Shown here: positions 9,057 to 17,700 of the stretch, one piece after another
Numbering within the stretch: the stretch's first letter is position 1
How the letters are laid out: the number at the start of each line of letters is the position of its first letter
Assembly (NCBI GenBank): GCA_002387205.1
Contig: DGLA01000026.1
Location: 1-64,000, forward strand
Source: Stutzerimonas stutzeri
GTDB lineage: Bacteria; Pseudomonadota; Gammaproteobacteria; Pseudomonadales; Pseudomonadaceae
Direction of reading: 5' to 3'
DNA: 64,000 bases
Notes under the pieces: model-generated
Database searches by the model: none
What the model saw: the letters and a program-made list of their open reading frames with translations, nothing else
Told to the model about the DNA's origin: nothing
Made by a program: the position numbers and the translations under genes

Positions 9057-9911
9057 TCAAGCGCTGCAGAGCTCTTCGGCAGTCTTGTCAGTGATGTTGG
9101 AACGATCGAAGCCAAAGGGCTCGACGGTCTTCAGGTGCTCCTCGCTGCCCAGCCACTTCTTCAGCTCGGCGTTGACTGCATCACGCAACGCTTTGTCCTG
9201 CGGACGGAACGCCAGGGCGCCATAGCCGGTGTTGGCCGGATCGTCCTTGAAGTCGGTGGTGGCTTCGACCTGATCGCCGGCCTTCTCGGCCAGGCCCCTC
9301 ATGGTCAGCTGAGTGCCGACTGCCGCATCGGCGCGGCCTGTACGGACGGCCTGCAGCTGAGATGTCGTGTCAGGCACCTGGACGATCTGCGAATCCTTGA
9401 TGCCGGCCTTACGGGCGTAATTGAGATTGACGGTGCCGGACATGATGGCCAGTTTTGCCGATTCATCCTTGGCAATGTCTTCGTAGCTGCGTAGTTGCTT
9501 GGGGTTGCCGGCCTTGACCAGGAGGGTGTCCTGCAACTGGTAGTGCGGATCGGTGAACAGCACCTGCTTGCAGCGTTCAGGTGTGATGTACATGCCTGCG
9601 GCGATAAGGTCGAAGCGGCTGGCGCGCAGGCCGGGAATTAGCGAACCCCACTCGGTGAGGACGGGCTTGATGGTCTTGATGCCCATTTGCTGAAAGATCT
9701 TTTCGACGATTTCTGGAGACTCGCCGGTGACGCTGCCATCAGTGGCGGTGTACGCGAAGGGTGTTTCGTTGGCATATCCGATGCGGACGCTGCTGCTGCT
9801 CTTGATGTCGTCCAGGGTATCGGCCTGGGTCAGGCTGCTGACCGTTACGCCCGCCAGGGCGGTGCAACCGATCAGTAGCCGGGCGATGGGTGAGATGCTG
9901 AAGTTCCTCAT
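9057..9911 (-). CDS. ehuB: ectoine-type substrate-binding protein (EhuB-like)
   Basis: Periplasmic solute-binding protein (284 residues, SBP_bac_3 fold) feeding the EhuC/EhuD permease. The signal peptide covers about the first 29 residues and ends near TQADT. The mature part holds RIGYANETPFAY, TEWGSLIPGLRASRFD and IAAGMYITPERCKQV, stretches that I recall as typical of EhuB of ectoine/hydroxyectoine importers rather than of general amino acid binders. The ATG at 9911 has AGGAG seven bases upstream. This operon is inserted between the TPR gene and trkA, a junction that is continuous in P. aeruginosa. Ectoine specificity is likely, not proven; no ectoine breakdown genes are in the window. Confidence 0.8.
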   Translation of the reverse strand: MRNFSISPIARLLIGCTALAGVTVSSLTQADTLDDIKSSSSVRIGYANETPFAYTATDGSVTGESPEIVEKIFQQMGIKTIKPVLTEWGSLIPGLRASRFDLIAAGMYITPERCKQVLFTDPHYQLQDTLLVKAGNPKQLRSYEDIAKDESAKLAIMSGTVNLNYARKAGIKDSQIVQVPDTTSQLQAVRTGRADAAVGTQLTMRGLAEKAGDQVEATTDFKDDPANTGYGALAFRPQDKALRDAVNAELKKWLGSEEHLKTVEPFGFDRSNITDKTAEELCSA

Positions 9912-10193
9912 GGTGTTTCTCCTGTTTTCCTTTGAAATCCGCAACGCGGATCATTAGCGCTAGGAGGCTATGGCCAGGGGTAACGCAGTCAGACATGTCT
10001 CGCGATGATGGTGCCTCGGTTGTTTTTCTGGCCATCACCGCCGGCTATTCGCAGCGTTTTGCTGGTGGTCGCCGTCTGGTGCCGTTTCCGAGCATACAAA
10101 AGCTGGGCGTCTAACGGAAATCTAGAGCCCATTTGAGGCGAATGGTTTCGATTCGGAAGCGATCGATCGCAGTCTCATTCGCCGGCTCGAAAC
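9912..10193. other. non-coding region upstream of ehuB
   Basis: Contains the ehuB leader on the minus strand and the tail of the trkA unit. Apart from the trkA terminator next to it, no gene, RNA or clear operator was recognised here. The ehu promoter must lie in this stretch, but no convincing -35/-10 pair was found by eye. Confidence 0.5.
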
Positions 10194-10219
10194 GCGCCCT
10201 GCTGCGGCTGGCAGGGCGC
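10194..10219 (-). terminator. rho-independent-type terminator after trkA
   Basis: Perfect 9-bp stem GCGCCCTGC / GCAGGGCGC around an 8-base loop, 24 bases after the trkA stop. In the minus-strand direction it is followed by a short GTTTC stretch, so the T tract is weak. Confidence 0.6.
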
Positions 10220-10242
10220 CAGAGAGCCGCAAGGCGGGGCGA

Positions 10243-11616
10243 TCAGAAAAAGGTGAGGCCAGCCTGGAATAGCCGCTCGACATCCCGGATATGGCGCTTG
10301 TCCACAAGAAACAGGATGACGTGGTCGCCGGACTCGATCACGGTGTTGTCGTGGGCAATCAGCACTTCTTCGTCGCGGATGATCGCACCGATGGTAGTTC
10401 CGGCTGGCAATGCGATCTTGCCGATGGCTCGGCCAACCACCTTGCTCGAACGCGGATCGCCGTGCGCAATGACCTCGATCGCCTCGGCTGCACCACGGCG
10501 CAAGGAGTGGGCGCTAACGATATCCCCGCGGCGCACGTGGGTGAGCAGGGTGCCGATGGTGGCCAGCTGCGGGCTGATGGCGATATCGATCTCGCCGCCC
10601 TGGACCAGATCGACATAGGCCGGGTTGTTGATGATGCACATCACCTTGCGTGCGCCGAGGCGCTTGGCCAGCAGCGACGACATGATGTTGGCCTCGTCGT
10701 CGTTGGTCAGTGCCAGGAAGACATCCGCATCGTTGATGTTCTCCTCCACCAGCAGGTCGCGATCCGAGGCGCTGCCCTGCAGGATGATGGTGCTGTCCAG
10801 CGTGTCGGAGAGGTAGCGGCAGCGTGCCGGGTTCATCTCGATGATCTTGACCTGGTAGCGGCTCTCGATGGCTTCGGCCAGGCGCTCGCCGATGTGGCCG
10901 CCGCCCGCGATGACGATGCGCTTGTAGTTGTCATCCAGCCGCCGCATCTCGCTCATCACCGCACGGATATGGCCGCGCGCCGCGATGAAGAACACCTCGT
11001 CATCCGCTTCGATAACCGTATCGCCTTGCGGCAGGATCGCCTGGTTGCGGCGGAAGATAGCCGCGACGCGCGTATCGACGTTGGGCATGTGCTTGCGGAT
11101 CTGGCGCAGCTCCTGGCCCACCAGCGGTCCACCGTAGTAGGCCCGCACTGCGACCAGCTGCGCCTTGCCACCGGCGAAGTCGATCACCTGCAGCGAGCCG
11201 GGGTGTTCGATCAGGCGCTTGATGTAGTTGGTCACCACTTGCTCGGGGCTGATCAGCACGTCGACCGGAATCGCCTCGTTGCTGAACAGACCGGAGCGGG
11301 TCAGGTAAACCGATTCACGAACCCGGGCGATCTTGGTCGGCGTGTGGAACAGGGTATAGGCGACCTGGCACGCGACCATGTTGGTTTCGTCGCTGTTGGT
11401 CACCGCGACCAGCATGTCGGCGTCATCCGCACCCGCCTGGCGCAGCACCGTGGGGAACGAACCGCGGCCAACCACGGTGCGGATGTCCAGCCGATCGCCC
11501 AGATCGCGCAGGCGATCGGCGTCGGTGTCGACCACCGTGATGTCGTTGGCTTCGCTGGCGAGATTTTCGGCAAGCGTACCGCCCACCTGCCCTGCGCCGA
11601 GAATGATGATCTTCAC
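10243..11616 (-). CDS. trkA: Trk potassium uptake regulatory protein TrkA
   Basis: Cytoplasmic NAD(H)-binding gating protein of the Trk K+ uptake system. The 457 residues form two tandem RCK units, each starting with a Rossmann glycine motif (GAGQVG at 7-12, GGGHIG near 232) and followed by a TrkA-C domain. The start is a GTG at 11616 with AGGAGC upstream. Last gene of def-fmt-rsmB-trkA, the standard pseudomonad order. Its membrane partner TrkH is not in the window; the ktrBA pair at 50.6-52.6 kb is a separate K+ system. Confidence 0.96.
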   Translation of the reverse strand: MKIIILGAGQVGGTLAENLASEANDITVVDTDADRLRDLGDRLDIRTVVGRGSFPTVLRQAGADDADMLVAVTNSDETNMVACQVAYTLFHTPTKIARVRESVYLTRSGLFSNEAIPVDVLISPEQVVTNYIKRLIEHPGSLQVIDFAGGKAQLVAVRAYYGGPLVGQELRQIRKHMPNVDTRVAAIFRRNQAILPQGDTVIEADDEVFFIAARGHIRAVMSEMRRLDDNYKRIVIAGGGHIGERLAEAIESRYQVKIIEMNPARCRYLSDTLDSTIILQGSASDRDLLVEENINDADVFLALTNDDEANIMSSLLAKRLGARKVMCIINNPAYVDLVQGGEIDIAISPQLATIGTLLTHVRRGDIVSAHSLRRGAAEAIEVIAHGDPRSSKVVGRAIGKIALPAGTTIGAIIRDEEVLIAHDNTVIESGDHVILFLVDKRHIRDVERLFQAGLTFF

Positions 11617-11687
11617 GCGATCGCTCCTGAAAGGCGGGCTATGACCGCCGCAGCATGGGTTGTCGAGACGCTGGCGTCCGGCTCATC

Positions 11688-13016
11688 TTAAGAAGGTCGG
11701 CCATTGGGTTGGGCCGCGATTTTTATCAATTTGGCGTAATAAAAGCCATCTTGGCCATTGTCCTGAGGCAGCAGCTGGCGTCCATGCGGCTGTTCGACGC
11801 CGAAACCCCGGGGTAGGTCCAGTTCACGTGCGCCCGGCGTGCGTGCGAGGAAGGCTTCGATCACCTCGCGGTTTTCGGTGGGCAACACGGAACAGGTGGC
11901 ATACAGCAGGATTCCGCCCACCGCCAGGGTCGGCCACAGCGCGTCGAGCATCTCGCCCTGCAGCGTCGCCAGCGGCGCGATGTCGTCGGCCTGGCGTGCC
12001 AGCTTGATGTCCGGGTGGCGGCGGATCACACCGGTGGCCGAGCACGGTGCGTCGAGCAGGATCCGCTGGAAGGGTTGGCCGTCCCACCAGACGTCGGTGG
12101 CTCGCGCATCGGCAGCCACCAGCCTGGCCTCGAGCTGCAAGCGGTTGAGGTTTTCCTGCACACGCTGCAAGCGTTTCGGTTCCAGGTCCAGGGCGACGAC
12201 TTCAGCCAGGGCAGGCTCGCGTTCGAGGATGTGGCAGGTCTTGCCGCCCGGGGCGCAGCAGGCATCCAGCACGCGTTGGCCGGGCGCCAGATCCAGCAGG
12301 CCAGCGGCCAGCTGCGCCGCTTCGTCCTGCACGCTGACGCGACCCTCGGCAAAGCCCGGCAGCTGAGTGACGTCACAGGCCGAGGCGAGTCGAATGCCAT
12401 CTCTGCTGTGGCTGCAGGGAAAGGCTTCGACGCCGGCGTCCTGCAGTTCCGCGAGATAGGTGTCGCGCTCGACCTGGCGATGATTGACCCGCAGCATCAT
12501 CGGCGGATGCAGGTTGTTCGCCGTGCAGATGGCTTCCCAGTGCTCCGGCCAATGAGTCTTCAGCGACTTCTGCAGCCAGCGCGGGTGGGCAAAGCGAATC
12601 ACCGGATCGCGTTCGAGCTCGGCGAACAGCGCTTCGCCGTCACGCTGGGCGTTGCGCAGCACCGCGTTGAGCAAACCTTTCGCCCAGGGTTTCTTCAGCT
12701 TTTCCGCGCAGCCTACGGTTTCACCAATGGCCGCATGCGGCGGGATCCGGGTATGGAACAGCTGGTACAGGCCAACCAGCAGCAAGGCTTCGACGTCACG
12801 ATCCGCTGCCTTGAATGGCTTCTGCAACAAGCGCTCGGCAAGGCCGGACAGACGCGGCTGCCAGCGGGCGGTGCCAAATGCCAGTTCCTGGGTCAGGCCG
12901 CGATCGCGAGCCTCCACCTTGGCGAGTACATCAGGCAGGCTGCTGTTCAGCGAGGCCTTGCCCGACAGCACCACGGCCAAGGCGCGGGCCGCGGCGAGAC
13001 GCGGGTTCATCGACAT
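11688..13016 (-). CDS. rsmB: 16S rRNA (cytosine(967)-C(5))-methyltransferase
   Basis: Methylates C967 of 16S rRNA with S-adenosylmethionine. The N-terminal third (about 5-140) is the NusB-like RNA-binding domain, followed by a Rossmann methyltransferase with motif IV DAPCSATG and motif VI LLYATCS, which supply the two catalytic cysteines. At 442 residues the length is normal. The ATG at 13016 overlaps the fmt stop (TAATG); an ATG two codons later is equally usable. Coupled to fmt and followed by trkA. Confidence 0.95.
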   Translation of the reverse strand: MSMNPRLAAARALAVVLSGKASLNSSLPDVLAKVEARDRGLTQELAFGTARWQPRLSGLAERLLQKPFKAADRDVEALLLVGLYQLFHTRIPPHAAIGETVGCAEKLKKPWAKGLLNAVLRNAQRDGEALFAELERDPVIRFAHPRWLQKSLKTHWPEHWEAICTANNLHPPMMLRVNHRQVERDTYLAELQDAGVEAFPCSHSRDGIRLASACDVTQLPGFAEGRVSVQDEAAQLAAGLLDLAPGQRVLDACCAPGGKTCHILEREPALAEVVALDLEPKRLQRVQENLNRLQLEARLVAADARATDVWWDGQPFQRILLDAPCSATGVIRRHPDIKLARQADDIAPLATLQGEMLDALWPTLAVGGILLYATCSVLPTENREVIEAFLARTPGARELDLPRGFGVEQPHGRQLLPQDNGQDGFYYAKLIKIAAQPNGRPS

Positions 13017-13960
13017 TATTCGAATACCTTGCCGACGGCGAATTGTTCGCGGCGGCTGTTGATCACGTCCGCGACGCCAAGCGCCTTGCCGCCGGGGAGT
13101 TGCAGACGGGTGAGCGTCAGCGAACCCTCGCCACAGGCAACCGTCAGGCCGTCCTTGCCTGCCTCGATGATTTGGCCCGGCGCACCGCCCTGCCCTGTGG
13201 AAAAACGCGCGGCGTGTATTTTAACTGGGACGCCGTCGAGGCTGCCCTGGCATATCGGCCAGGGATTGAATGCCCGCACCAGCCGCTCAAGCTCTACCGC
13301 AGGTCGCTGCCAGTCGAGGCGTGCTTCGTCCTTGTTCAGCTTGTGGGCATAGGTAGCCAGGCTGTCGTCCTGGATTTCGCCTTTCAGCGTGCCGGCCTCC
13401 AGCGCCGATACAGCCTCGACCAAGGCATGCGAGCCGAGATCGGCCAGGCGGTCATGCAGGGTCCCCCCGGTATCGTCTCCGGTGATCGGCGTGCTGACCT
13501 TGAGCAGCATCGGCCCGGTATCGAGCCCCGCTTCCATTTGCATGACCGTCACACCGGACTCGCCATCGCCCGCTTCGATGGCCCGCTGGATCGGCGCTGC
13601 GCCACGCCAGCGCGGCAGCAACGAGGCGTGGCTGTTGATACAGCCCAGGCGCGGCATGTCCAGCACGGCCTGCGGCAGGATTAAACCGTAGGCGACCACC
13701 ACCATCAGGTCAGCCTGCAAACCATCGAGCTCCGCCTGGGCAGCCGGGTCGCGGAGGGTCTGCGGTTGATACACCGGAATGTCATGCTGCAGCGCCAGCT
13801 GCTTGACGGGGCTGGGCATCAGTTTCTGGCCACGGCCTGCAGGACGATCCGGCTGCGTATACACCGCTACCACCTGACGCTTGACGTCGAGCAGGGCTTG
13901 TAGATGCTGAGCGGCGAATTCCGGCGTGCCGGCAAAGACGATGCGCATAGGAAGACTCAT
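13016..13960 (-). CDS. fmt: methionyl-tRNA formyltransferase
   Basis: Formylates Met-tRNA(fMet) with 10-formyl-THF to make the initiator. Visible landmarks are VFAGTPEFAA at the N-terminus, the HASLLPRWRGAAPIQ active-site block (catalytic His in the loop) and the C-terminal OB-like tRNA-binding domain. The ATG at 13960 gives 314 residues; the frame is open to 14011 but those residues are not family-like, and an ATG four codons downstream is possible. No strong ribosome binding site precedes either start. Its partner def lies upstream across a palindromic repeat. Confidence 0.95.
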   Translation of the reverse strand: MSLPMRIVFAGTPEFAAQHLQALLDVKRQVVAVYTQPDRPAGRGQKLMPSPVKQLALQHDIPVYQPQTLRDPAAQAELDGLQADLMVVVAYGLILPQAVLDMPRLGCINSHASLLPRWRGAAPIQRAIEAGDGESGVTVMQMEAGLDTGPMLLKVSTPITGDDTGGTLHDRLADLGSHALVEAVSALEAGTLKGEIQDDSLATYAHKLNKDEARLDWQRPAVELERLVRAFNPWPICQGSLDGVPVKIHAARFSTGQGGAPGQIIEAGKDGLTVACGEGSLTLTRLQLPGGKALGVADVINSRREQFAVGKVFE

Positions 13961-14019
13961 CGATAAAAAAGGCTTGCTGCAGGCTGCATGAAAACTACTG
14001 CGCTCGGTCATGCTGCGTT

Positions 14020-14078
14020 AAAAACAGCCTCAAAAGGCTCATTTACAACTCGTAAACTGCGCTTTTTCGCCTGTTTTT
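14020..14078. repeat. imperfect palindromic element between fmt and def
   Basis: Two 27-base arms flank AACTC (14047-14051). The outer ends are AAAAACAG and CTGTTTTT, and the inner ends ATTTAC and GTAAA pair. The surrounding 14010-14110 stretch resembles an interspersed extragenic element I recall from pseudomonad genomes. It separates two genes that are otherwise adjacent, so it could act as attenuator or RNA-stability element. Other copies cannot be tested within the window. Confidence 0.55.
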
Positions 14079-14144
14079 GCCTTGCCTGCCCTTCGCTCGC
14101 TACGTTTTCAAGCAGCCTGCGCTGCAAGCCTTTGGAGTGGTAGA

Positions 14145-14651
14145 TCAAGCCTGCTGACGGTGAAGTTTTTCCAGCTTCTTCTTGATCCGGTCGCGCTTGA
14201 GATTGGATAGATAGTCGACGAACAGCTTGCCGTTGAGGTGATCGCATTCGTGCTGGATGCACACGGCAAGCAGGCCTTCTGCGATCAGTTCGTAGGGCTG
14301 ACCATCGCGGTCGAGCGCCTTGATCTTCACCTTCTGCGGGCGGTCGACGTTCTCGTAGAAGCCGGGCACCGACAGGCATCCTTCCTGGTACTGCTCCATC
14401 TCGTCGGTGAGGAACTCGAACTCGGGGTTGATGAACACGCGCGGATCGGTCTTGTCCTCGGACAGGTCCATCACAACCACCCGCTTGTGCACGTTGACCT
14501 GCGTCGCGGCCAGGCCAATGCCCGGCGCGTCGTACATGGTCTCGAACATGTCGTCGATCAACTGACGAATGCCGTCGTCGACCACGTCCACCGGTTTGGC
14601 GATGGTGCGCAGGCGCGGATCGGGAAATTCAAGGATGTTCAGGATTGCCAT
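14145..14651 (-). CDS. def: peptide deformylase
   Basis: Metalloenzyme removing the N-formyl group from nascent proteins. All three family motifs are intact: GIGLAATQ (about 45-52), EGCLS (about 90-94, metal-binding Cys) and HECDH (about 133-137, two metal His and catalytic Glu). At 168 residues it is standard. First gene of def-fmt-rsmB-trkA on the minus strand, divergent from the LysM gene. Confidence 0.97.
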   Translation of the reverse strand: MAILNILEFPDPRLRTIAKPVDVVDDGIRQLIDDMFETMYDAPGIGLAATQVNVHKRVVVMDLSEDKTDPRVFINPEFEFLTDEMEQYQEGCLSVPGFYENVDRPQKVKIKALDRDGQPYELIAEGLLAVCIQHECDHLNGKLFVDYLSNLKRDRIKKKLEKLHRQQA

Positions 14652-14799
14652 ATGCGTTTGTGATGCACTTATGGAATAAAGTCAAAAGCCGCTGCTAAGA
14701 TGCCGAGCAGCTTGTAAACGGCTTAACGCCGCTTTCCACAAGGGTTTATGCGGCGCTAGGGCGCTTTACGTGAAGGCACATCATAAAGGGATTCACCAC

Positions 14800-15825
14800 A
14801 TGAGGAAATCACTACTCGCCCTGCTGCTGGTGGCGGTTGGCGGCATGGCGCAGGCCGCTGTGGAGCTGAAGGATGGCCATCCTGAGCAATACACCGTAGT
14901 GAAAGGCGACACACTCTGGGACATTTCCGGTCGTTTCCTCAGCGAGCCCTGGAAGTGGCCTGAGCTGTGGCACGCCAACCCGCAGGTGGAAAACCCGCAT
15001 CTGATCTACCCCGGTGACAGCCTGAGCCTGGTCTATATCGATGGCCAGCCGCGCCTCATGCTCAACCGTGGCGCGTCGCGCGGCACCATCAAGCTGTCGC
15101 CGACCGTTCGCACCACACCCATGGCAGAAGCCATCAGTACCATCCCGCTGGAAGCCATCAACAGCTTCCTGCTGAGCAACCGCATTGTCGACAGCGCGGC
15201 CGAGTTCGAGGCCGCGCCCTACATCGTTGCTGGCAACGCCGAGCGCGTGATCAGCGGTTCCGGCGATCGCATCTACGGTCGGGGCGAGTTCGAGGACGGC
15301 ATCGACGTCTACGGTATCTTCCGTCAGGGCAAGACCTATCAGGATCCCGAAACCGGTGAATTCCTCGGTATCAACGCCGACGACGTCGGTACTGCCGAAA
15401 TCCTCGAGATGGAAGGCGACATCGCGACCATGATGCTGACCCGCGTCACTCAGGAAGCACGTATCGGCGATCGGATGTTCCCCAGCGAGGAACGCGCGGT
15501 GAACTCGACTTTCATGCCCAGCGAACCTGAGAAGGACATCAACGGGTTGATTCTCGACGTGCCCCGTGGCGTGACCCAGATCGGCCAGTTCGATGTCGTG
15601 ACCTTGAACAAGGGCGCCCGTGATGGTCTGGAAGTGGGCAACGTACTGGCCGTCTACAAGACCGGTGAAACCGTTCGCGACCGGGTGACTGGCGAAAACG
15701 TGAAGATCCCTGACGAGCGTTCGGGCCTGCTGATGGTCTTCCGTACCTACGACAAGCTGAGCTATGGCCTGGTGTTGCAGGCCACGCGCTCACTCGCCGT
15801 CATGGACAAGATCCGTAACCCTTGA
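14800..15825 (+). CDS. LysM domain protein, TsaP-like
   Basis: Exported 341-residue protein: signal peptide of about 20 residues ending AQA, then one LysM peptidoglycan-binding domain (QYTVVKGDTLWDISGRFL, about 30-80), then a long beta-rich region. The architecture and position match PA0020 of P. aeruginosa, proposed as the TsaP protein that anchors the type IV pilus secretin to peptidoglycan. Start chosen at the ATG at 14800, which begins the signal peptide, rather than the upstream in-frame codon at 14770. Ends in a clear terminator. Confidence 0.87.
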   Translation: MRKSLLALLLVAVGGMAQAAVELKDGHPEQYTVVKGDTLWDISGRFLSEPWKWPELWHANPQVENPHLIYPGDSLSLVYIDGQPRLMLNRGASRGTIKLSPTVRTTPMAEAISTIPLEAINSFLLSNRIVDSAAEFEAAPYIVAGNAERVISGSGDRIYGRGEFEDGIDVYGIFRQGKTYQDPETGEFLGINADDVGTAEILEMEGDIATMMLTRVTQEARIGDRMFPSEERAVNSTFMPSEPEKDINGLILDVPRGVTQIGQFDVVTLNKGARDGLEVGNVLAVYKTGETVRDRVTGENVKIPDERSGLLMVFRTYDKLSYGLVLQATRSLAVMDKIRNP

Positions 15826-15833
15826 GTTACCCG

Positions 15834-15857
15834 AGCCCCGCCGATGCGGGGCTTTTT
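15834..15857 (+). terminator. rho-independent terminator after the LysM gene
   Basis: Perfect 7-bp stem AGCCCCG / CGGGGCT with a 6-base loop, running directly into TTTTT, nine bases after the stop codon. It separates the LysM gene from dprA. Confidence 0.85.
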
Positions 15858-15911
15858 CATGCTGACTGCCACCGCATGGATGCGGTGCGACGAGACAAGG
15901 AATGTTTACCC

Positions 15912-17003
15912 ATGCCTGCCATTTCCCCTGCAGAACTGGAAGCCCGCCTGCGCCTGCACCTGTTGCCGGAACTGGGTCCGCGGCGCTTGCACAAACTGCT
16001 CACTGCTTTCCCTGAAGCGTCTTCGGCGCTCAGTGCTCCGGCGTCGGCCTGGCGCTCCCTCGGTCTGCCGGCCGGCTGCGCCGACGCCAGGCGCAGCCCG
16101 GAGATACGGGAGCGCGCCGCGGCTAGCCTGGCCTGGCTAGAGGAGCCGGGGCACCACGTGCTGATGTGGGACGATCCCGCTTATCCCGGATTGCTGGAAG
16201 AACTGCCGGATGCACCGCCTCTGCTGTTCATCGAGGGTGATCCCGCGCTGCTCGAGCGGCCACAGCTGGCCATGGTTGGCAGTCGACGCGCCTCACGGCC
16301 CGGGCTGGACAACGCGACGGCGTTTGCGCGGAGTTTGGCCGGGGGTGGCTTCGTGGTCACCAGTGGCCTGGCGCTGGGTATCGACGGTGCGGCGCACCAG
16401 GGTGCACTTGACGTTGGCGGCAAGACGATTGCCGTGCTCGGTACGGGCCTGCAGTGCCTGTATCCTCGGCGACACCTGGGGCTCGCAGCGCACATCGTCG
16501 AAGCGGGTGGTGCGCTGGTGTCCGAACTGCCGCTGGATTGTCCGCCCCAGGCGGCCAATTTTCCCCGGCGCAATCGCATCATCAGCGGCCTATCTCTTGG
16601 TGTACTGGTGGTCGAGGCCAGTCCGTCCAGCGGGTCGCTCATCACCGCGCGCCTGGCCGCGGAGCAGGGACGGGAGGTCTACGCGATCCCCGGCTCCATC
16701 CATCACCCCGGTGCCCGTGGCTGCCATCAGCTGATCCGCCAGGGGGCTGCATTGGTGGAGTCCGTCGAGGATGTCCTGCAAGCCCTGCGCGGCTGGCAGC
16801 AGGTACCGGCCAGACAGGATTCGCAGCGATCCGGGCAGACTCATCCCCTGCTGGCCCACCTGCATGCAGCGCCCATGAGTAGCGAAGCGCTGGCCGGTGC
16901 AGCAGGTCTGGCGCTGTCCGAAATACTGGCCGAGCTGACCGAGTTGGAGATAGAAGGGCTGGTCGCCTGCGAAAACGGCGTCTGGGTCGCCTGTCAGGGC
17001 TGA
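15912..17003 (+). CDS. dprA: DNA-processing protein DprA
   Basis: Cytoplasmic protein that protects incoming single-stranded DNA and loads RecA during natural transformation. The 363 residues comprise an N-terminal SAM-like domain, the central DprA Rossmann-like fold (GSRRASRPGLDNA, TSGLALGIDGAAH, ELPLDCPPQAANFPRRNRII) and a C-terminal winged-helix-like tail. The ATG at 15912 has AAGGA upstream; the frame is open to 15822 but that part overlaps the terminator. Natural competence is well known in the P. stutzeri group, which fits an intact gene. Confidence 0.95.
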   Translation: MPAISPAELEARLRLHLLPELGPRRLHKLLTAFPEASSALSAPASAWRSLGLPAGCADARRSPEIRERAAASLAWLEEPGHHVLMWDDPAYPGLLEELPDAPPLLFIEGDPALLERPQLAMVGSRRASRPGLDNATAFARSLAGGGFVVTSGLALGIDGAAHQGALDVGGKTIAVLGTGLQCLYPRRHLGLAAHIVEAGGALVSELPLDCPPQAANFPRRNRIISGLSLGVLVVEASPSSGSLITARLAAEQGREVYAIPGSIHHPGARGCHQLIRQGAALVESVEDVLQALRGWQQVPARQDSQRSGQTHPLLAHLHAAPMSSEALAGAAGLALSEILAELTELEIEGLVACENGVWVACQG

Positions 17004-17066
17004 GTGCAGCTGGACGGCAGCCAGGGCTTGGGTACACTGCGCCGAACAGTCTCAGCGGAGGTCGCA

Positions 17067-17624
17067 ATGGTCGGTAATTGGCGTGTGCAGCAGGCAGCCC
17101 GGGTGGTCAGGCGTGGCGGAGTCATTGCCTATCCAACCGAAGCGGTCTGGGGCTTGGGCTGCGATCCCTGGGACAGTGATGCGGTGCATCGCCTGCTCGC
17201 CCTGAAGGAGCGGCCTGTGGAAAAAGGGCTGATCCTGGTGGCTGATTGCATCGAACAGTTCGACTTCCTGCTGGAGGATCTGCCCGAGCGCTGGCTGGAC
17301 CGCCTGAGCGGCACCTGGCCGGGGCCGAATACTTGGCTGGTCCCGCACCGTGACCGTTTGCCGGACTGGATCACCGGCAAACATGACAGCGTGGCGCTGC
17401 GTGTCACCGATCACCCGCTGGTGGCCAGGCTCTGCGCCCTGACCGGCCCGCTGATCTCCACCTCTGCCAACCCGGCCGGCCGGCCTTCGGCGCGCTCGCG
17501 CCTGCGGGTCGAGCAATACTTCCCGGACGAACTGGATGCGGTGCTGGGCGGTAGCCTGGGCGGACGACGTAATCCCAGTACCATCCGCGATATACGCAAC
17601 GGCGAAGTATTGAGAGCCAGTTAG
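17067..17624 (+). CDS. tsaC: threonylcarbamoyl-AMP synthase TsaC
   Basis: YrdC/Sua5-family enzyme making threonylcarbamoyl-adenylate for the t6A37 modification of ANN-decoding tRNAs. The 185 residues start VIAYPTEAVWGLGCDP after a short lead and end with the GRRNPSTIRD region typical of TsaC; the longer Sua5 C-terminal domain is absent. The ATG at 17067 follows GGAGG by five bases. Lies 63 bases after dprA on the same strand, probably one transcript, as in P. aeruginosa. Confidence 0.95.
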   Translation: MVGNWRVQQAARVVRRGGVIAYPTEAVWGLGCDPWDSDAVHRLLALKERPVEKGLILVADCIEQFDFLLEDLPERWLDRLSGTWPGPNTWLVPHRDRLPDWITGKHDSVALRVTDHPLVARLCALTGPLISTSANPAGRPSARSRLRVEQYFPDELDAVLGGSLGGRRNPSTIRDIRNGEVLRAS

Positions 17625-17700
17625 CCTGATGCTGGGCTGGAACCTGTATGGAGCTGCCCTGCACGTCAATGCAGGACTCTCTCCAGCCTCCAGCACCAGC

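Noticed and set aside
10291..11691. 466-codon open frame antisense to trkA
   Set aside because: Mirror of trkA codon bias; rich in repeated HD/QR runs typical of antisense reading of RCK domains.
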